Assembly (NCBI GenBank): GCA_027485165.1
Contig: JAIXRN010000101.1
Coordinates: forward strand, 1-64,000
DNA: 64,000 bases
Direction of reading: 5' to 3'
Source of the DNA: Rubrivivax sp.
GTDB taxonomy: Bacteria; Pseudomonadota; Gammaproteobacteria; Burkholderiales; Burkholderiaceae_C
In this document: positions 44,871 through 53,700 of the stretch, in pieces
How positions within the stretch are numbered: the stretch's first letter is position 1
How the letters are laid out: every line of letters begins with the position of its first letter
Notes under the pieces: model-generated
Database searches by the model: none
Told to the model about the DNA's origin: nothing
What the model saw: the letters and a program-made list of their open reading frames with translations, nothing else
Made by a program: the position numbers and the translations under genes

Positions 44871-45644
44871 TCAGGGCTGGCCCGCCGGTGTGGCGCTGCC
44901 GCAGACGCTGCAGTGCGGCTGGCGCTGGGCATGGATGCGGTCGAAGGCCATCTGCCGCGCGTCCAGCATCAGCAGCTGGCCGGCCAGGCTGGGGCCGCTG
45001 CCAGCCATGGCCAGCAGCTTGATGGCCTCGGCCGCCTGCAGGCTGCCCATCACCCCCACCAGCGGGGCCAGCACGCCCATCGTGGCGCAGGCCTGGTCGG
45101 TGTGCTCGGCTTGGGGCGGGAACAGGCAGGCATAGCAGGGGCTGGCGGGCTGCGCAGGGTCGTAGACCGAGACTTGGGCGTCCCAGCCGATGGCGGCGGC
45201 CCAGACCAAAGGCACGCGGTGGCGTACGCACGCGGCATTCACCGCCTGCCGGGTGCGGAAGTTGTCGCTGCAGTCCAGCACCACGCTGGCTTGCGGTACC
45301 AGGTCTTGCAGCAGGGCGTCGTCGGCCCGGCGCACCACGGCCTGCACCTGCACGTCGGGGTTGATCGCCGCGATGCTGGCGCGGGCCGACAGGGCCTTGG
45401 GCTGCCCCAGGCGCGACAGGTTGTGCGCCACCTGGCGCTGCAGGTTGCTCAGGTCGACCAGGTCGTCGTCGACGACCGTGATGCGGCCCACGCCCGCGCT
45501 GCCCAGGTACAGCGCAGCCGGCGACCCCAGCCCGCCGGCGCCGATGATCAGCACATGCGCGGCCAGCAGGCGGCGCTGGCCTTCGACGCCCAGGCCGTCC
45601 AGCAGCAGGTGGCGGGCGTAGCGCAGCAGTTGGTCGTCGGTCAT
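44871..45644 (-). CDS. moeB: MoeB/ThiF-type E1-like adenylyltransferase
   Basis: A 257-residue adenylyltransferase that activates the C-terminal glycine of MoaD or ThiS in molybdopterin or thiamine synthesis. The nucleotide site is GAGGLGSPAALYL, with the arginine finger in LLRYARHLLLDG and DLSNLQRQ, and the Asp in VLDCSDNF. Paired cysteines for the structural zinc are in CYACLF and CSVCG. It starts at ATG 45644; the frame extends to 45695 without support. It lies downstream of ctpA on the same strand, an order common in Burkholderiales, with a hairpin between. Whether it serves MoaD, ThiS or both cannot be told. Confidence 0.92.
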   Translation of the reverse strand: MTDDQLLRYARHLLLDGLGVEGQRRLLAAHVLIIGAGGLGSPAALYLGSAGVGRITVVDDDLVDLSNLQRQVAHNLSRLGQPKALSARASIAAINPDVQVQAVVRRADDALLQDLVPQASVVLDCSDNFRTRQAVNAACVRHRVPLVWAAAIGWDAQVSVYDPAQPASPCYACLFPPQAEHTDQACATMGVLAPLVGVMGSLQAAEAIKLLAMAGSGPSLAGQLLMLDARQMAFDRIHAQRQPHCSVCGSATPAGQP

Positions 45645-45702
45645 CGGGTTCGCGGTGGGCAGCACGCAGGGCCGTGCCGCGCAGCAGGTCTTCACAAACG
45701 AC

Positions 45703-45725
45703 GAACCCGCCAGGCCGGCGGGTTC
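45703..45725 (-). terminator. Hairpin after ctpA
   Basis: GAACCCGCC and GGCGGGTTC (45703-45711 and 45717-45725) form a 9-bp stem with a five-base loop, 27 bases after the ctpA stop on the minus strand. The downstream tract GTCGTTTG is only moderately T-rich, so termination may be partial, leaving some read-through into moeB. Confidence 0.6.
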
Positions 45726-45751
45726 GGGGGGTGGGGTAGGCCGCGCAGGCC

Positions 45752-47197
45752 TTACTTGGCCGCCGGGGCTTCGGCCTTGCGCTCGCTGGCGGTCTTGCTG
45801 ACCATCACCGGCTGGCCGCGCAGCTGGTTCAGGGCCTGCATCAGCGGGAAGTCTTCCAGGCTGCCAAATTCGGGCAGGGGCTTGGGGCCGTCCTTGTTCT
45901 TGGCCAGCTGTTCTTCCAGCTTGGCGCGGGCTTCGTCGCGGGCCTTTTCGCGCGCCTTGTCTTCTTCGCTGGTCTTCTTCTCGTCGGCGCCCTGCAGGTG
46001 CTTTTCCAGGTCGGCTTCGCGCATGCGCAAGGCAGCGAAGACGTTGCCTTCGGCGGTTTCGTCCAGCCAGATGTCCGGCACGATGCCCTTGGCCTGGATG
46101 CTGCGTCCAGCGGGCGTGTAGTAGCGCGCGGTGGTGATCTTCAGCGCCGTGTCAGCCGACAGCGGGCGCACCGTCTGCACCGAGCCCTTGCCGAAGGTCT
46201 GCGCGCCCATCACGACGGCGCGCTTGTGGTCCTGCAGCGCGCCGGCCACGATCTCGCTGGCCGAAGCCGAGCCTTCGTTCACCAGCACCACCAGCGGCAC
46301 CTTCTTCAGCGCGGCCGGCAGCGTGCGCAGCGGGTCGCCGCCGCGGCGGGCGTAGTACTCGGGGCTGGCGCGGTAGGTGGCGCGCGAATCGGCCACCTGG
46401 CCGTTGGTCGACACCACCACCACGTCGCTGGGCAGGAAGGCTGCCGACACGGCCACCGCCCCGTCCAGCAGGCCGCCCGGGTCGTTGCGCAGGTCCAGTA
46501 CCAGGCCCTTCAGGTTCGGGTCCTGCTTGTACAGTTCTTCGGCCTTCTTCACGAAGTCGGCCACGGTGCTTTCCTGGAACAGGCTGATGCGGATCCAGCC
46601 GTAGCCCGGCTCGATCATCTTGGCCCGCACGCTCTGCATGCGGATTTCTTCGCGCACCAGCGTCACCGGGAAGGTGCGGCTCTCGGTCTTGCGGAACACC
46701 TGCAATTGCACCTTGGTGCTGGGTTCGCCGCGCATGCGCTTGACGGCCTGGTCGACGGACAGCCCCTTCACGGCGGTTTCGTCGATGCGGGTGATCAGGT
46801 CGCCGGGCTTCAGGCCGGCGCGGAAGGCGGGCGAGCCTTCGATGGGCGACACCACCTTCACCAGCCCGTCTTCCATCGCCATCTCGATGCCGATGCCGAC
46901 GAACTTGCCCGTCGTGCCTTCGCGGAATTCCTTGAAGGTCTTCTTGTCGAAGTACTGCGAATGCGGGTCCAGGCCTGCCACCATGCCGCCGATGGCGTCG
47001 GAGATCAGCTTCTTCTCGTCGACGGGTTCGACATATTCGCTCTTGACCAGCCCGAACACAGCCGCCAGCTGCTGCAGTTCTTCCAATGGCAGCGGTGCCA
47101 GTGTGCTGCGGGCCACCGCCGTCAGCTGCATGGTGGTGAGGGCGCCTGCCACGGCACCGGCCATCAACAACCCAGCCACCTTGAATTTGCCACTCAT
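45752..47197 (-). CDS. ctpA: C-terminal processing peptidase (S41A)
   Basis: A 481-residue periplasmic or membrane-anchored serine protease that trims or degrades proteins from their C-termini, often envelope and peptidoglycan enzymes. An N-terminal hydrophobic segment (residues 8-28) anchors or exports it. A PDZ domain follows (about 85-175: FVGIGIEMAMEDGLVKV, GDLITRIDE). The catalytic dyad is Ser312 in GSASASEI and Lys337 in TFGKGSVQT, with Gln341. A charged, Lys/Glu-rich helical tail runs from about 405. The frame is standard for CtpA of Burkholderiales, followed by moeB. Its partners cannot be named from here. Confidence 0.95.
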   Translation of the reverse strand: MSGKFKVAGLLMAGAVAGALTTMQLTAVARSTLAPLPLEELQQLAAVFGLVKSEYVEPVDEKKLISDAIGGMVAGLDPHSQYFDKKTFKEFREGTTGKFVGIGIEMAMEDGLVKVVSPIEGSPAFRAGLKPGDLITRIDETAVKGLSVDQAVKRMRGEPSTKVQLQVFRKTESRTFPVTLVREEIRMQSVRAKMIEPGYGWIRISLFQESTVADFVKKAEELYKQDPNLKGLVLDLRNDPGGLLDGAVAVSAAFLPSDVVVVSTNGQVADSRATYRASPEYYARRGGDPLRTLPAALKKVPLVVLVNEGSASASEIVAGALQDHKRAVVMGAQTFGKGSVQTVRPLSADTALKITTARYYTPAGRSIQAKGIVPDIWLDETAEGNVFAALRMREADLEKHLQGADEKKTSEEDKAREKARDEARAKLEEQLAKNKDGPKPLPEFGSLEDFPLMQALNQLRGQPVMVSKTASERKAEAPAAK

Positions 47198-47357
47198 GTC
47201 GGACTTGCCTTTCGAAACAGACCACCGGTGTTCACCGGCCTGTACCCGTTATCTTGACTGAAACCCTGCCGTTCCAGTATAGGACTGGCACTTGGCTTGG
47301 TGCTGTGCGGCCCGGGAAAGTTGCACCCCTGCTCTGGTGTTTCTTCGGTGTTTCTTG

Positions 47358-48479
47358 TCAGACCGTGGCCGGGGTTTGGGGCAGCAGGCGGGGGAATGTC
47401 ACGACATGATCGACCTCGGCCCGGATGCCGATCCATTCGCCCACCTGGTGGTCGTGGTGCGAAGGCACATGCGCCATCACGCGTTCGCCGCTTTCCAGGC
47501 GCAGCGTGAGCAGGAATTCCGACCCGCGGAAGGCCTTGCGTTCGATCTGCGCGCGCACCGGGCTGGCGTCGTCGTGCACGATGTCGTCGGCCCGCAGCAG
47601 CACGTCGCAGTCGCCCAGCGGCAGGTCGCCGGGCAAGGGGGCGCCGGGGGCGCCAGCGACGTCGTGGATCTCGCCCAGCGGCGTCACCACACAGGCGCCG
47701 TGGGCGCAGTTGACGATCTGCGCCGGCGCAAACACACCGTGGCCGATGAATTCGGCCACGAAGCGCGACACCGGCCGGTGGTACAGGGTGTAGGCGTCGT
47801 CGAACTGTTCCAGCCGCCCGTGGTTCATCACACCGATGCGGTCGCCGACGGCGAAAGCCTCGAACTGGTCGTGTGTCACCAACAGGGCGGTGGTGCCGCT
47901 GTCCTTCAGAATCTGGCGCACTTCCTGCGCCAGGCGTTCGCGCAAGTCCACGTCCAGGCTGGAAAAGGGCTCGTCCAGCAGCAGCAGGCGCGGCTGCGGC
48001 GCCAGCGCGCGCGCCAGTGCCACGCGCTGCTGCTGCCCGCCTGAAAGCTGGTGCGGGGCGCGCTGGGCGGCGTGTGCCAGGCCCACCAGATCGAGCACCT
48101 GCTGCACGCGCTGCTGGCGCTGGGCGCGCGGCAGGGCGGAAATGCCGAAGGCGATGTTGTCGGCCACGCTCAGGTGCGGAAACAGCGCGTAGTCCTGGAA
48201 CACCATGCCGATGCGGCGCGCCTCAGGCGCCAGGTGCACACCGGCTTGGGCGTCTGACAGCACCTGGCCTTCGATGCTGACGACGCCATTGCTGCAGCGT
48301 TCCAGCCCCGCCACGGCGCGCAGCAGGCTGGTTTTGCCGCAGCCCGAAGGGCCGATCAGCACGCCGATCTGCCCCGCCGCCAGCCCCAGGCTGACGCCAG
48401 CCACGGCCGCGCGGCCGCTGCTGGACCGTGCGTAACGCACACCCACTTCGTGCAGGTTCAGGAACATGGCTTGAATCAT
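47358..48479 (-). CDS. fbpC: Ferric iron ABC transporter ATP-binding protein
   Basis: A 373-residue ATPase of the FbpC/FutC group that energises periplasmic ferric-ion import. Walker A is GPSGCGKTSLL, the signature LSGGQQQRVALARAL, Walker B LLLLDEPFSSLD, and the switch His is in VTHDQFEA. A C-terminal TOBE-like domain (about 250-373) follows. The ATG at 48479 is chosen; 48467 is also possible. The longer frame to 48512 would run into the Fur-type palindrome. It is divergent from the permease gene fbpB, both flanking that site. A ferric-binding periplasmic protein is not in the window. Confidence 0.88.
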   Translation of the reverse strand: MIQAMFLNLHEVGVRYARSSSGRAAVAGVSLGLAAGQIGVLIGPSGCGKTSLLRAVAGLERCSNGVVSIEGQVLSDAQAGVHLAPEARRIGMVFQDYALFPHLSVADNIAFGISALPRAQRQQRVQQVLDLVGLAHAAQRAPHQLSGGQQQRVALARALAPQPRLLLLDEPFSSLDVDLRERLAQEVRQILKDSGTTALLVTHDQFEAFAVGDRIGVMNHGRLEQFDDAYTLYHRPVSRFVAEFIGHGVFAPAQIVNCAHGACVVTPLGEIHDVAGAPGAPLPGDLPLGDCDVLLRADDIVHDDASPVRAQIERKAFRGSEFLLTLRLESGERVMAHVPSHHDHQVGEWIGIRAEVDHVVTFPRLLPQTPATV

Positions 48480-48494
48480 AATCGCGCGCCGCGG

Positions 48495-48513
48495 AATGCG
48501 GATGGTTCGCATT
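48495..48513. promoter_or_regulatory. Fur box between fbpC and fbpB
   Basis: AATGCGGATGGTTCGCATT matches the bfd-site palindrome at 17 of 19 positions. It lies 15 bases upstream of the chosen fbpC start and about 70 bases before fbpB, so one operator could control both divergent genes. This is the standard place for Fur repression of a ferric transporter. Confidence 0.75.
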
Positions 48514-48584
48514 TGCTACTTTGATCCTTTTCCAGGCTGTTCAGCCGTTTCCAGGCGATCGCCTTTCCTATCCCCGCCCGCACC

Positions 48585-50204
48585 GTGCGCCTGTTCCAGA
48601 GCCTGTTGACCCTGCTGTGCCTGCTGCTGGCCCTGCCCGTGCTGGGCGTGCTGGGCGCCTGGCTGGCGCTGGACGAAGCCGCGCTGGCCGTGCTGCGCCA
48701 CCAGGCGCAGACCGTGCTGCCGGACTACGCGCTGCAAAGCCTGCTGCTGGCCGGCGGCGTGGGCCTGGGGGTGATGCTGCTGGGCTCGGCCCTGGCGGCG
48801 GCGGTGACGCTGTTCGACTTTCCCGGCCGGCGCGTCTTCGAATGGGCGCTGCTGCTGCCCCTGGCCATGCCGGCCTACGTGCTGGCCTACGCCTGGACCG
48901 ACGCGCTGCAGTTCAGCGGCCCACTGCAGACCGGCCTGCGCCAGGCCTTCGGCTGGCGCGGCGCGCTGTGGCCCGATGTGCGCAGCCTGGGCGGGGCGGT
49001 GGTGCTGTTCGTGCTGTGCCTGTACCCGTATGTCTATCTGCTGGTGCGCACCGCGCTGGCCGAACGCGCGGTGCAGATGATGGAAGCCGCGCGCTTGCTG
49101 GGCGCGCCGCTGCGCCGCCGCGTGCTGGCCGTGGCCCTGCCAATGGCGCGCCCGGCGATTGCGGCCGGCACCGCGCTGGCGCTGATGGAAACCCTGGCCG
49201 ACTACGGCGTGGGCGCCTATTTCGGGCTGACGACCTTTTCCACCGGCATCTACAAGGCCTGGCTGGTGATGAACGACCGCGTGGCCGCCGCACAGCTGGC
49301 GTCGCTGCTGCTGCTGGTGGTGGCGCTGTTGCTGGCGGCTGAACGGATGGCGCAGCAGCGCCTGCGTTTTGCCAGCAGCCGCAGCGGCAGCCGCCAGGCG
49401 GCCGAAGCCCAGCCCGCGCGCTTGCACGGCCCCGCTGCGGTGCTGGCCTTTAGCCTGTGCGCGCTGCCGGTGCTGCTGGGCTTCGTGCTGCCGGTGCTGT
49501 GGCTGGGCCGCATGCTGTGGCAGGAAGCCCTGCTCTCGGAATTCGGCCTGCCGCTGGGGCGCTTTGCCGAATGGGGCTGGGCCAGCCTGCGCCTGGCGGC
49601 CACGGCCGCGCTGGCCGCTACCGCGCTGGCGCTGGCGCTGGGTTTCGCGCTGCGCGGCCGCGCCGGGCCGGTGCTGCAACCGGCGGCGCGCGTGCTGTCG
49701 CTGGGCTACGCCGTGCCGGGGGCCGTCATCGCGGTCGGCATTCTGCTGCCGGTGGGCTGGCTGCAGGCGCGGTTCCCGGACGCCGGGGTCGCCGCGCTGG
49801 CGACCGGCACCGCGTTCGGCCTGGTCTACGCCTACCTGGTGCGCTTTTCTGCCGTGGCGCTGCAGTCGGTGGAAGCCGGCTATGCGCGCGTGTCGCCATC
49901 CATCGACGAAACCGCGCGCATGCTGGGCAGCCGGCCGCCGCGCGTGTTCTTCCGCCTGCACCTGCCGCTGCTGCAGCGTTCGGCCCTGGCGGCAGCCCTG
50001 CTGGTGTTCGTGGACGTCATGAAGGAACTGCCCGCCACCCTGGTGCTGCGCCCCTTCGGCAGCGACACCCTGGCCGTGGTGGCCTACAACTTCGCGCGTG
50101 ACGAACGTCTGGCCGAAGCGGCCCTGCCTTCGCTGGCCATCGTGGCGGTGGGGCTGATTCCGGTGGTTCTGCTCAGCCGCGCATTGCGCGCCGGCAGCGA
50201 CTGA
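48585..50204 (+). CDS. fbpB: Ferric iron ABC transporter permease
   Basis: A 539-residue membrane subunit made of two fused permease halves, each with an EAA-type cytoplasmic loop (EAARLLGAPLRRRVLAVALP and DETARMLGSRPPRVFFRLHL). This is the design of FbpB/FutB ferric transporters, about 500-560 residues. About twelve helices are visible, with many Leu/Ala-rich stretches. The start is GTG 48585; no clear Shine-Dalgarno. The divergent fbpC supplies the ATPase, and the Fur-type site lies between them. The periplasmic ferric-binding protein must be encoded elsewhere. Confidence 0.9.
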   Translation: MRLFQSLLTLLCLLLALPVLGVLGAWLALDEAALAVLRHQAQTVLPDYALQSLLLAGGVGLGVMLLGSALAAAVTLFDFPGRRVFEWALLLPLAMPAYVLAYAWTDALQFSGPLQTGLRQAFGWRGALWPDVRSLGGAVVLFVLCLYPYVYLLVRTALAERAVQMMEAARLLGAPLRRRVLAVALPMARPAIAAGTALALMETLADYGVGAYFGLTTFSTGIYKAWLVMNDRVAAAQLASLLLLVVALLLAAERMAQQRLRFASSRSGSRQAAEAQPARLHGPAAVLAFSLCALPVLLGFVLPVLWLGRMLWQEALLSEFGLPLGRFAEWGWASLRLAATAALAATALALALGFALRGRAGPVLQPAARVLSLGYAVPGAVIAVGILLPVGWLQARFPDAGVAALATGTAFGLVYAYLVRFSAVALQSVEAGYARVSPSIDETARMLGSRPPRVFFRLHLPLLQRSALAAALLVFVDVMKELPATLVLRPFGSDTLAVVAYNFARDERLAEAALPSLAIVAVGLIPVVLLSRALRAGSD

Positions 50205-50250
50205 CTCAAGCCTGGCCTGCCAGGGCCGACAACCGGGCGATGCGGCTGCG

Positions 50251-50655
50251 ATGGCCGCCAGCGAGAGCCCGAGCATGTTCCAGCCCCTGCGCACCCTGGT
50301 GCAACAAGACGACAACCCCTGGGCCGGTGCGCGCCGTCAGCCCCGGCACAGCGACGAAGCACTGAACGGCACCGCCCGGCTGTGGCTGCGTCGCCTGCCC
50401 GGCGCGCGCCGGCCGCTGCGCCTGTGCGAGCTGTACCCGCGGGTGGCCAACCGGGTGGCCGGCTGCTGGGGCGACCCGCTGCTGCGCCAGCAAATGCTGG
50501 ATGAACTGCTGCACGACCGCCGTGGTGGGCGACGGGGTTTCCCGGCCTGCGTGGTGCGCGAACTGCAGCGCCTGCGCGACTTCGATGCCAGCACCGGCAA
50601 CGACGTGCCCGGGCCGCCGTGGTGGCGCGCGATGGTCAAGGCCGTGCGCGACTGA
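50251..50655 (+). CDS. Hypothetical protein
   Basis: A 134-residue soluble protein with no signal peptide or membrane segment; family unknown to me. It is rich in Arg and Trp, and a middle stretch (RRPLRLCELYPRVANRVAGC, then WGDPLLRQQMLDELLHDRRGG) looks helical and positively charged. Starts at ATG 50251 or ATG 50275 (MFQPLRTLVQQ). It lies 46 bases after fbpB on the same strand and 34 bases before the opposing tRNA gene. It could be co-transcribed with fbpB, but nothing in the sequence links it to iron. Confidence 0.6.
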   Translation: MAASESPSMFQPLRTLVQQDDNPWAGARRQPRHSDEALNGTARLWLRRLPGARRPLRLCELYPRVANRVAGCWGDPLLRQQMLDELLHDRRGGRRGFPACVVRELQRLRDFDASTGNDVPGPPWWRAMVKAVRD

Positions 50656-50689
50656 AGGCCTGGTGAAGGCCAAGCGACGACCCGACGGC

Positions 50690-50764
50690 TGGTCCCTCCG
50701 ACAGGAATCGAACCTGTATCTGGCGCTTAGGAGGCGCCCGTTCTATCCATTGAACTACGGTGGG
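50690..50764 (-). tRNA. tRNA-Arg (anticodon CCT)
   Basis: Read on the minus strand, the cloverleaf is complete: a GTTC/GAAC D-stem, an anticodon stem GGCGC/GCGCC with loop CTCCTAA (anticodon CCT, decoding AGG), a T-arm ACAGG-TTCGATT-CCTGT, the discriminator A, and an encoded CCA (50690-50692). The acceptor stem pairs CCCACCG with CGGAGGG and has one A-A mismatch at the fourth pair (nt 4 with nt 69), where relatives are expected to have a T-A pair. The first ten nucleotides overlap the last three codons of tamB, including its stop (50755-50757). Confidence 0.93.
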
Positions 50765-53700
50765 GTGAGTACAGATTTTCTCACGTCGCCCGGTGCGGGC
50801 TGGGCGGTTTCGCCCACGCGCCAGACCCAGATCAGGTCGAGCGAATTTTCCAGCCCTGACTGTGCCCGCAGCGTGAAGCGCTGGGCGATGCGGTAGATCA
50901 GCTGCCAGGTGCCGGTGGTGGCGTTCACGCCGCGTTCATAGCCCAGGTACCAGCGCTGGCTGAGCTGCTTGCCCAGCGTGACCACGGTTTCGCGTACATC
51001 GCCGTCGCTCTGCCGCAGCGACAGTTCGTCGATGCCCAGGTTGCGCAGCAGTGCGTCGGTGGGGGCTTCGCCTTCGCCCGACAGCAGGGCCACGGCGGCG
51101 CGCTGCAGCAAGGCGGTGTCGGTGCGGCCCAGGCCGTCGGGTTCACGGCCCAGCAGCAGCCAGCTCAGCTTGGCGTTCTCGCTCATCTCGGGTTCGCTGA
51201 ACAGGCGCACGCGCAGCGCGCTCAGGGTGCCGGTCAGCGTCACGCCCACGCGCATGTCCAGGTTCGGGCGGATCGCCAGCACGTCCAGCCGCGGGTTTTC
51301 CGGCGGCCCGCTGAAGGCCACCACGCCGCGCTCGATCTGCATCTTCTGGCCATAGCCGGTGAAGTTGCCTTCGGCGGCGGTGACGGTGCCGTTGATGGCC
51401 AGCCGCCCGGCCGGGCTGCTGACCTTCAGCTGCCCGCGCAGCAGGGTGTCCAGGCCGTAGCCACGCAGGCGCAGGCGTTCGCCCAGGTTCAGGTCGAGGT
51501 TGACGACGACGTTGCGCCGCGGGCGCGGGGCGCTGGCTTCGGCCTCATCCACCACCGGCATGCCGGGGCGGCGCACGTTCACGTCTTCGTCCAGCGCGGG
51601 CGCACTGGCGCTGCTGATGTCGAAGCGGCCTTCGTCGACGACCACCCGGCCGTCCACGCGCAGCGCGTCCTGGTTGAAGTCGACGGCGGCCTGGCCGCTG
51701 GCGATCAGCTGCCGGTCCACGCGGCCCAGCACGCGGAAGCGTTCGGCCTGCAGTTGCAGCCGGGCGCGCGGGCTTGCGCCCAGGCTGGCGTTACCCGACA
51801 CGGTGAGCGTGCCTTCGCCGCCGCGCAGCGCGAAGCGTTCGATGACGGCGTTGTCGCCTGTCAGGCGCACCAGCACGTCGCCGTCGCTCACGTTCACGCC
51901 CTGCAGCAGGTTGCGCAGCGCCAGCCGGCTGCCAGTCAGTTCGCCGGTGTAGCGCGGCGCGCCGAAGCGGCCGTCGATGCTGGCCATGCCCTGCAGGCTG
52001 CCGGCGATGCGCCAGCCCGCCGGCACCCAGGCGTTCCAGATGCCGATGTCGGCCACGCGCAGCTGCAGCCGGCCTTCCAGCGGCGCATCGGCCCCGGGCC
52101 AGCGGGCTTCGGGCGTGCTGCGGACGTTCAGCTGGCCGCGCAGTTCGCCCAGCGTGGCGCCGGCCATGTCGCTGCGGAAGGCCCACAGGCCGTCGCGGGC
52201 CGTCAGCGTGACTTTCAGTTCGCTCAGGCCCATGGCCTGGATGGGCACCAGGGGCGCGGCAGGCGCCGGGCTGGCGCGGGCTGGCCGCCGGCCGGGCGGG
52301 GTGGCGGGCGCTGGCGCCTGGCGGCTGTCGCCACCGGCGGACAGGTCGCCGCTGCTGCGTTCGATCTGGATATCGGCCTCGAAGCGTTCGCCGGCCTGCA
52401 CCTGCACGCGCGCGCCCACGCGCAGGTCGCCCTGCCAGCCCATGTCGGGCTGCAGCCGCGCCAGCAAGGGCGCCACCGCGAAGGGTTCCACTTCAGCACG
52501 CAGTTCGATGCGCGCGGGCCGGGCCTGCAGGTCCACGCGCACGGCGTCCCAGCGCAGGCTGGCGGTGTCGGCCAGGCGCATGCGGCCGGCGTCGGCGCGC
52601 AGCGCCACCAGGGCGCCGTTGGGGTCGAACTGCAGTTCGGCGCGCAGGTCGCGCGCGTCGGCCCAGGTCGGCCCCATCAGCGCGGCTGTTGCGGCTGGGC
52701 TGGCGGGCGGCGGTGCCAGTGCGGCTGTGGCGGGCGGTGCTGCCGGTGACGCAGCGGGTGACGCAGCGGGTGAAGCAGCGGGTGGTGCGGCGGATGGTGC
52801 GGCGGGCCCACCGGCCGATGGGGTCGCTGCGCTGGATGTGCTGGATGTGTTCGATGCGGCCGTGGCCAGCGGCGGCAGGGCCCGGCCGTCCCAGCCGCCC
52901 ACGCCGAGCCGGTCGACCACGGCGCGCCAGCGCCCGCCGCCGGCGGCTTCCGGCAGCCAGGCGCCCTGCGCCACGAGCAAGGCGCGCGTGCCGTTGCTGG
53001 CCTGGGCCACCGGGGCCGGCACCGTCAGTCCCAGCACCGACGCCGCGGCCGGCGGCGGCAGCAGGGGCAGCACCGCTTCGATGTCGATGCGGTGCGCCGC
53101 GGCCACGCCGCGCACGCTGCCGCGCAGCTGGTCGGCGCGTTGCGGGCCCAGCTGCAGGCCGGCCACGTCCAGCAGCAGGGCCAGGGGCTGGTTGCTGCCG
53201 GTGTCGAACTTCCAGCCGAAGCTGCCGCGCGCCAGCCCCAGCTTGCCGGCCTGCAGCTGCTGCACCTGGGCCCGGCCTTCGGCGCGCAGTTCGGGCCAGC
53301 GCCCGGCTGCGGCCAGCTGCAGCTGCGCTGTGCCCTGGCTGGGTGCCCAGGCGGCCAGGTCGGGCAGCATGCGCGCCAGCGGTGCCAGTGCTGCCAGCTG
53401 CCCGGCCTGCAGGTCGGCACGCCACTGGTCGGCTTCGCCGCTGCCGGCGGGGTTGCCCTGGCCTTCGGCGCTGAAGCTGTTGCCGGCCAGGCGCAGCTGC
53501 AGCTGCAGCCGGCCGCTGCCGGTGGTGGCGGCGGCGCTGCCCGGGGTGTAGGACAGGGTGGCTTCGGCCTGCAGCGGCAGGCCGGCCAGCACGGAGTCCT
53601 TCAGTTCCAGGCTGCCGTTGCCGGCTAGGCGCTGCGCCAGGGCCAGCGGCGCCAGGCTTTGGGCGTCTGCGGGCAGGCGCACGTCGAATTGCCACTGCCC

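Noticed and set aside
48516..50315. 599-codon minus-strand ORF, Gln/Arg/His-rich
   Set aside because: Shadow of fbpB.
50690..50764. tRNA pseudogene
   Set aside because: All arms, anticodon loop and encoded CCA are intact apart from one mismatch, so it is listed as a tRNA with a caution.
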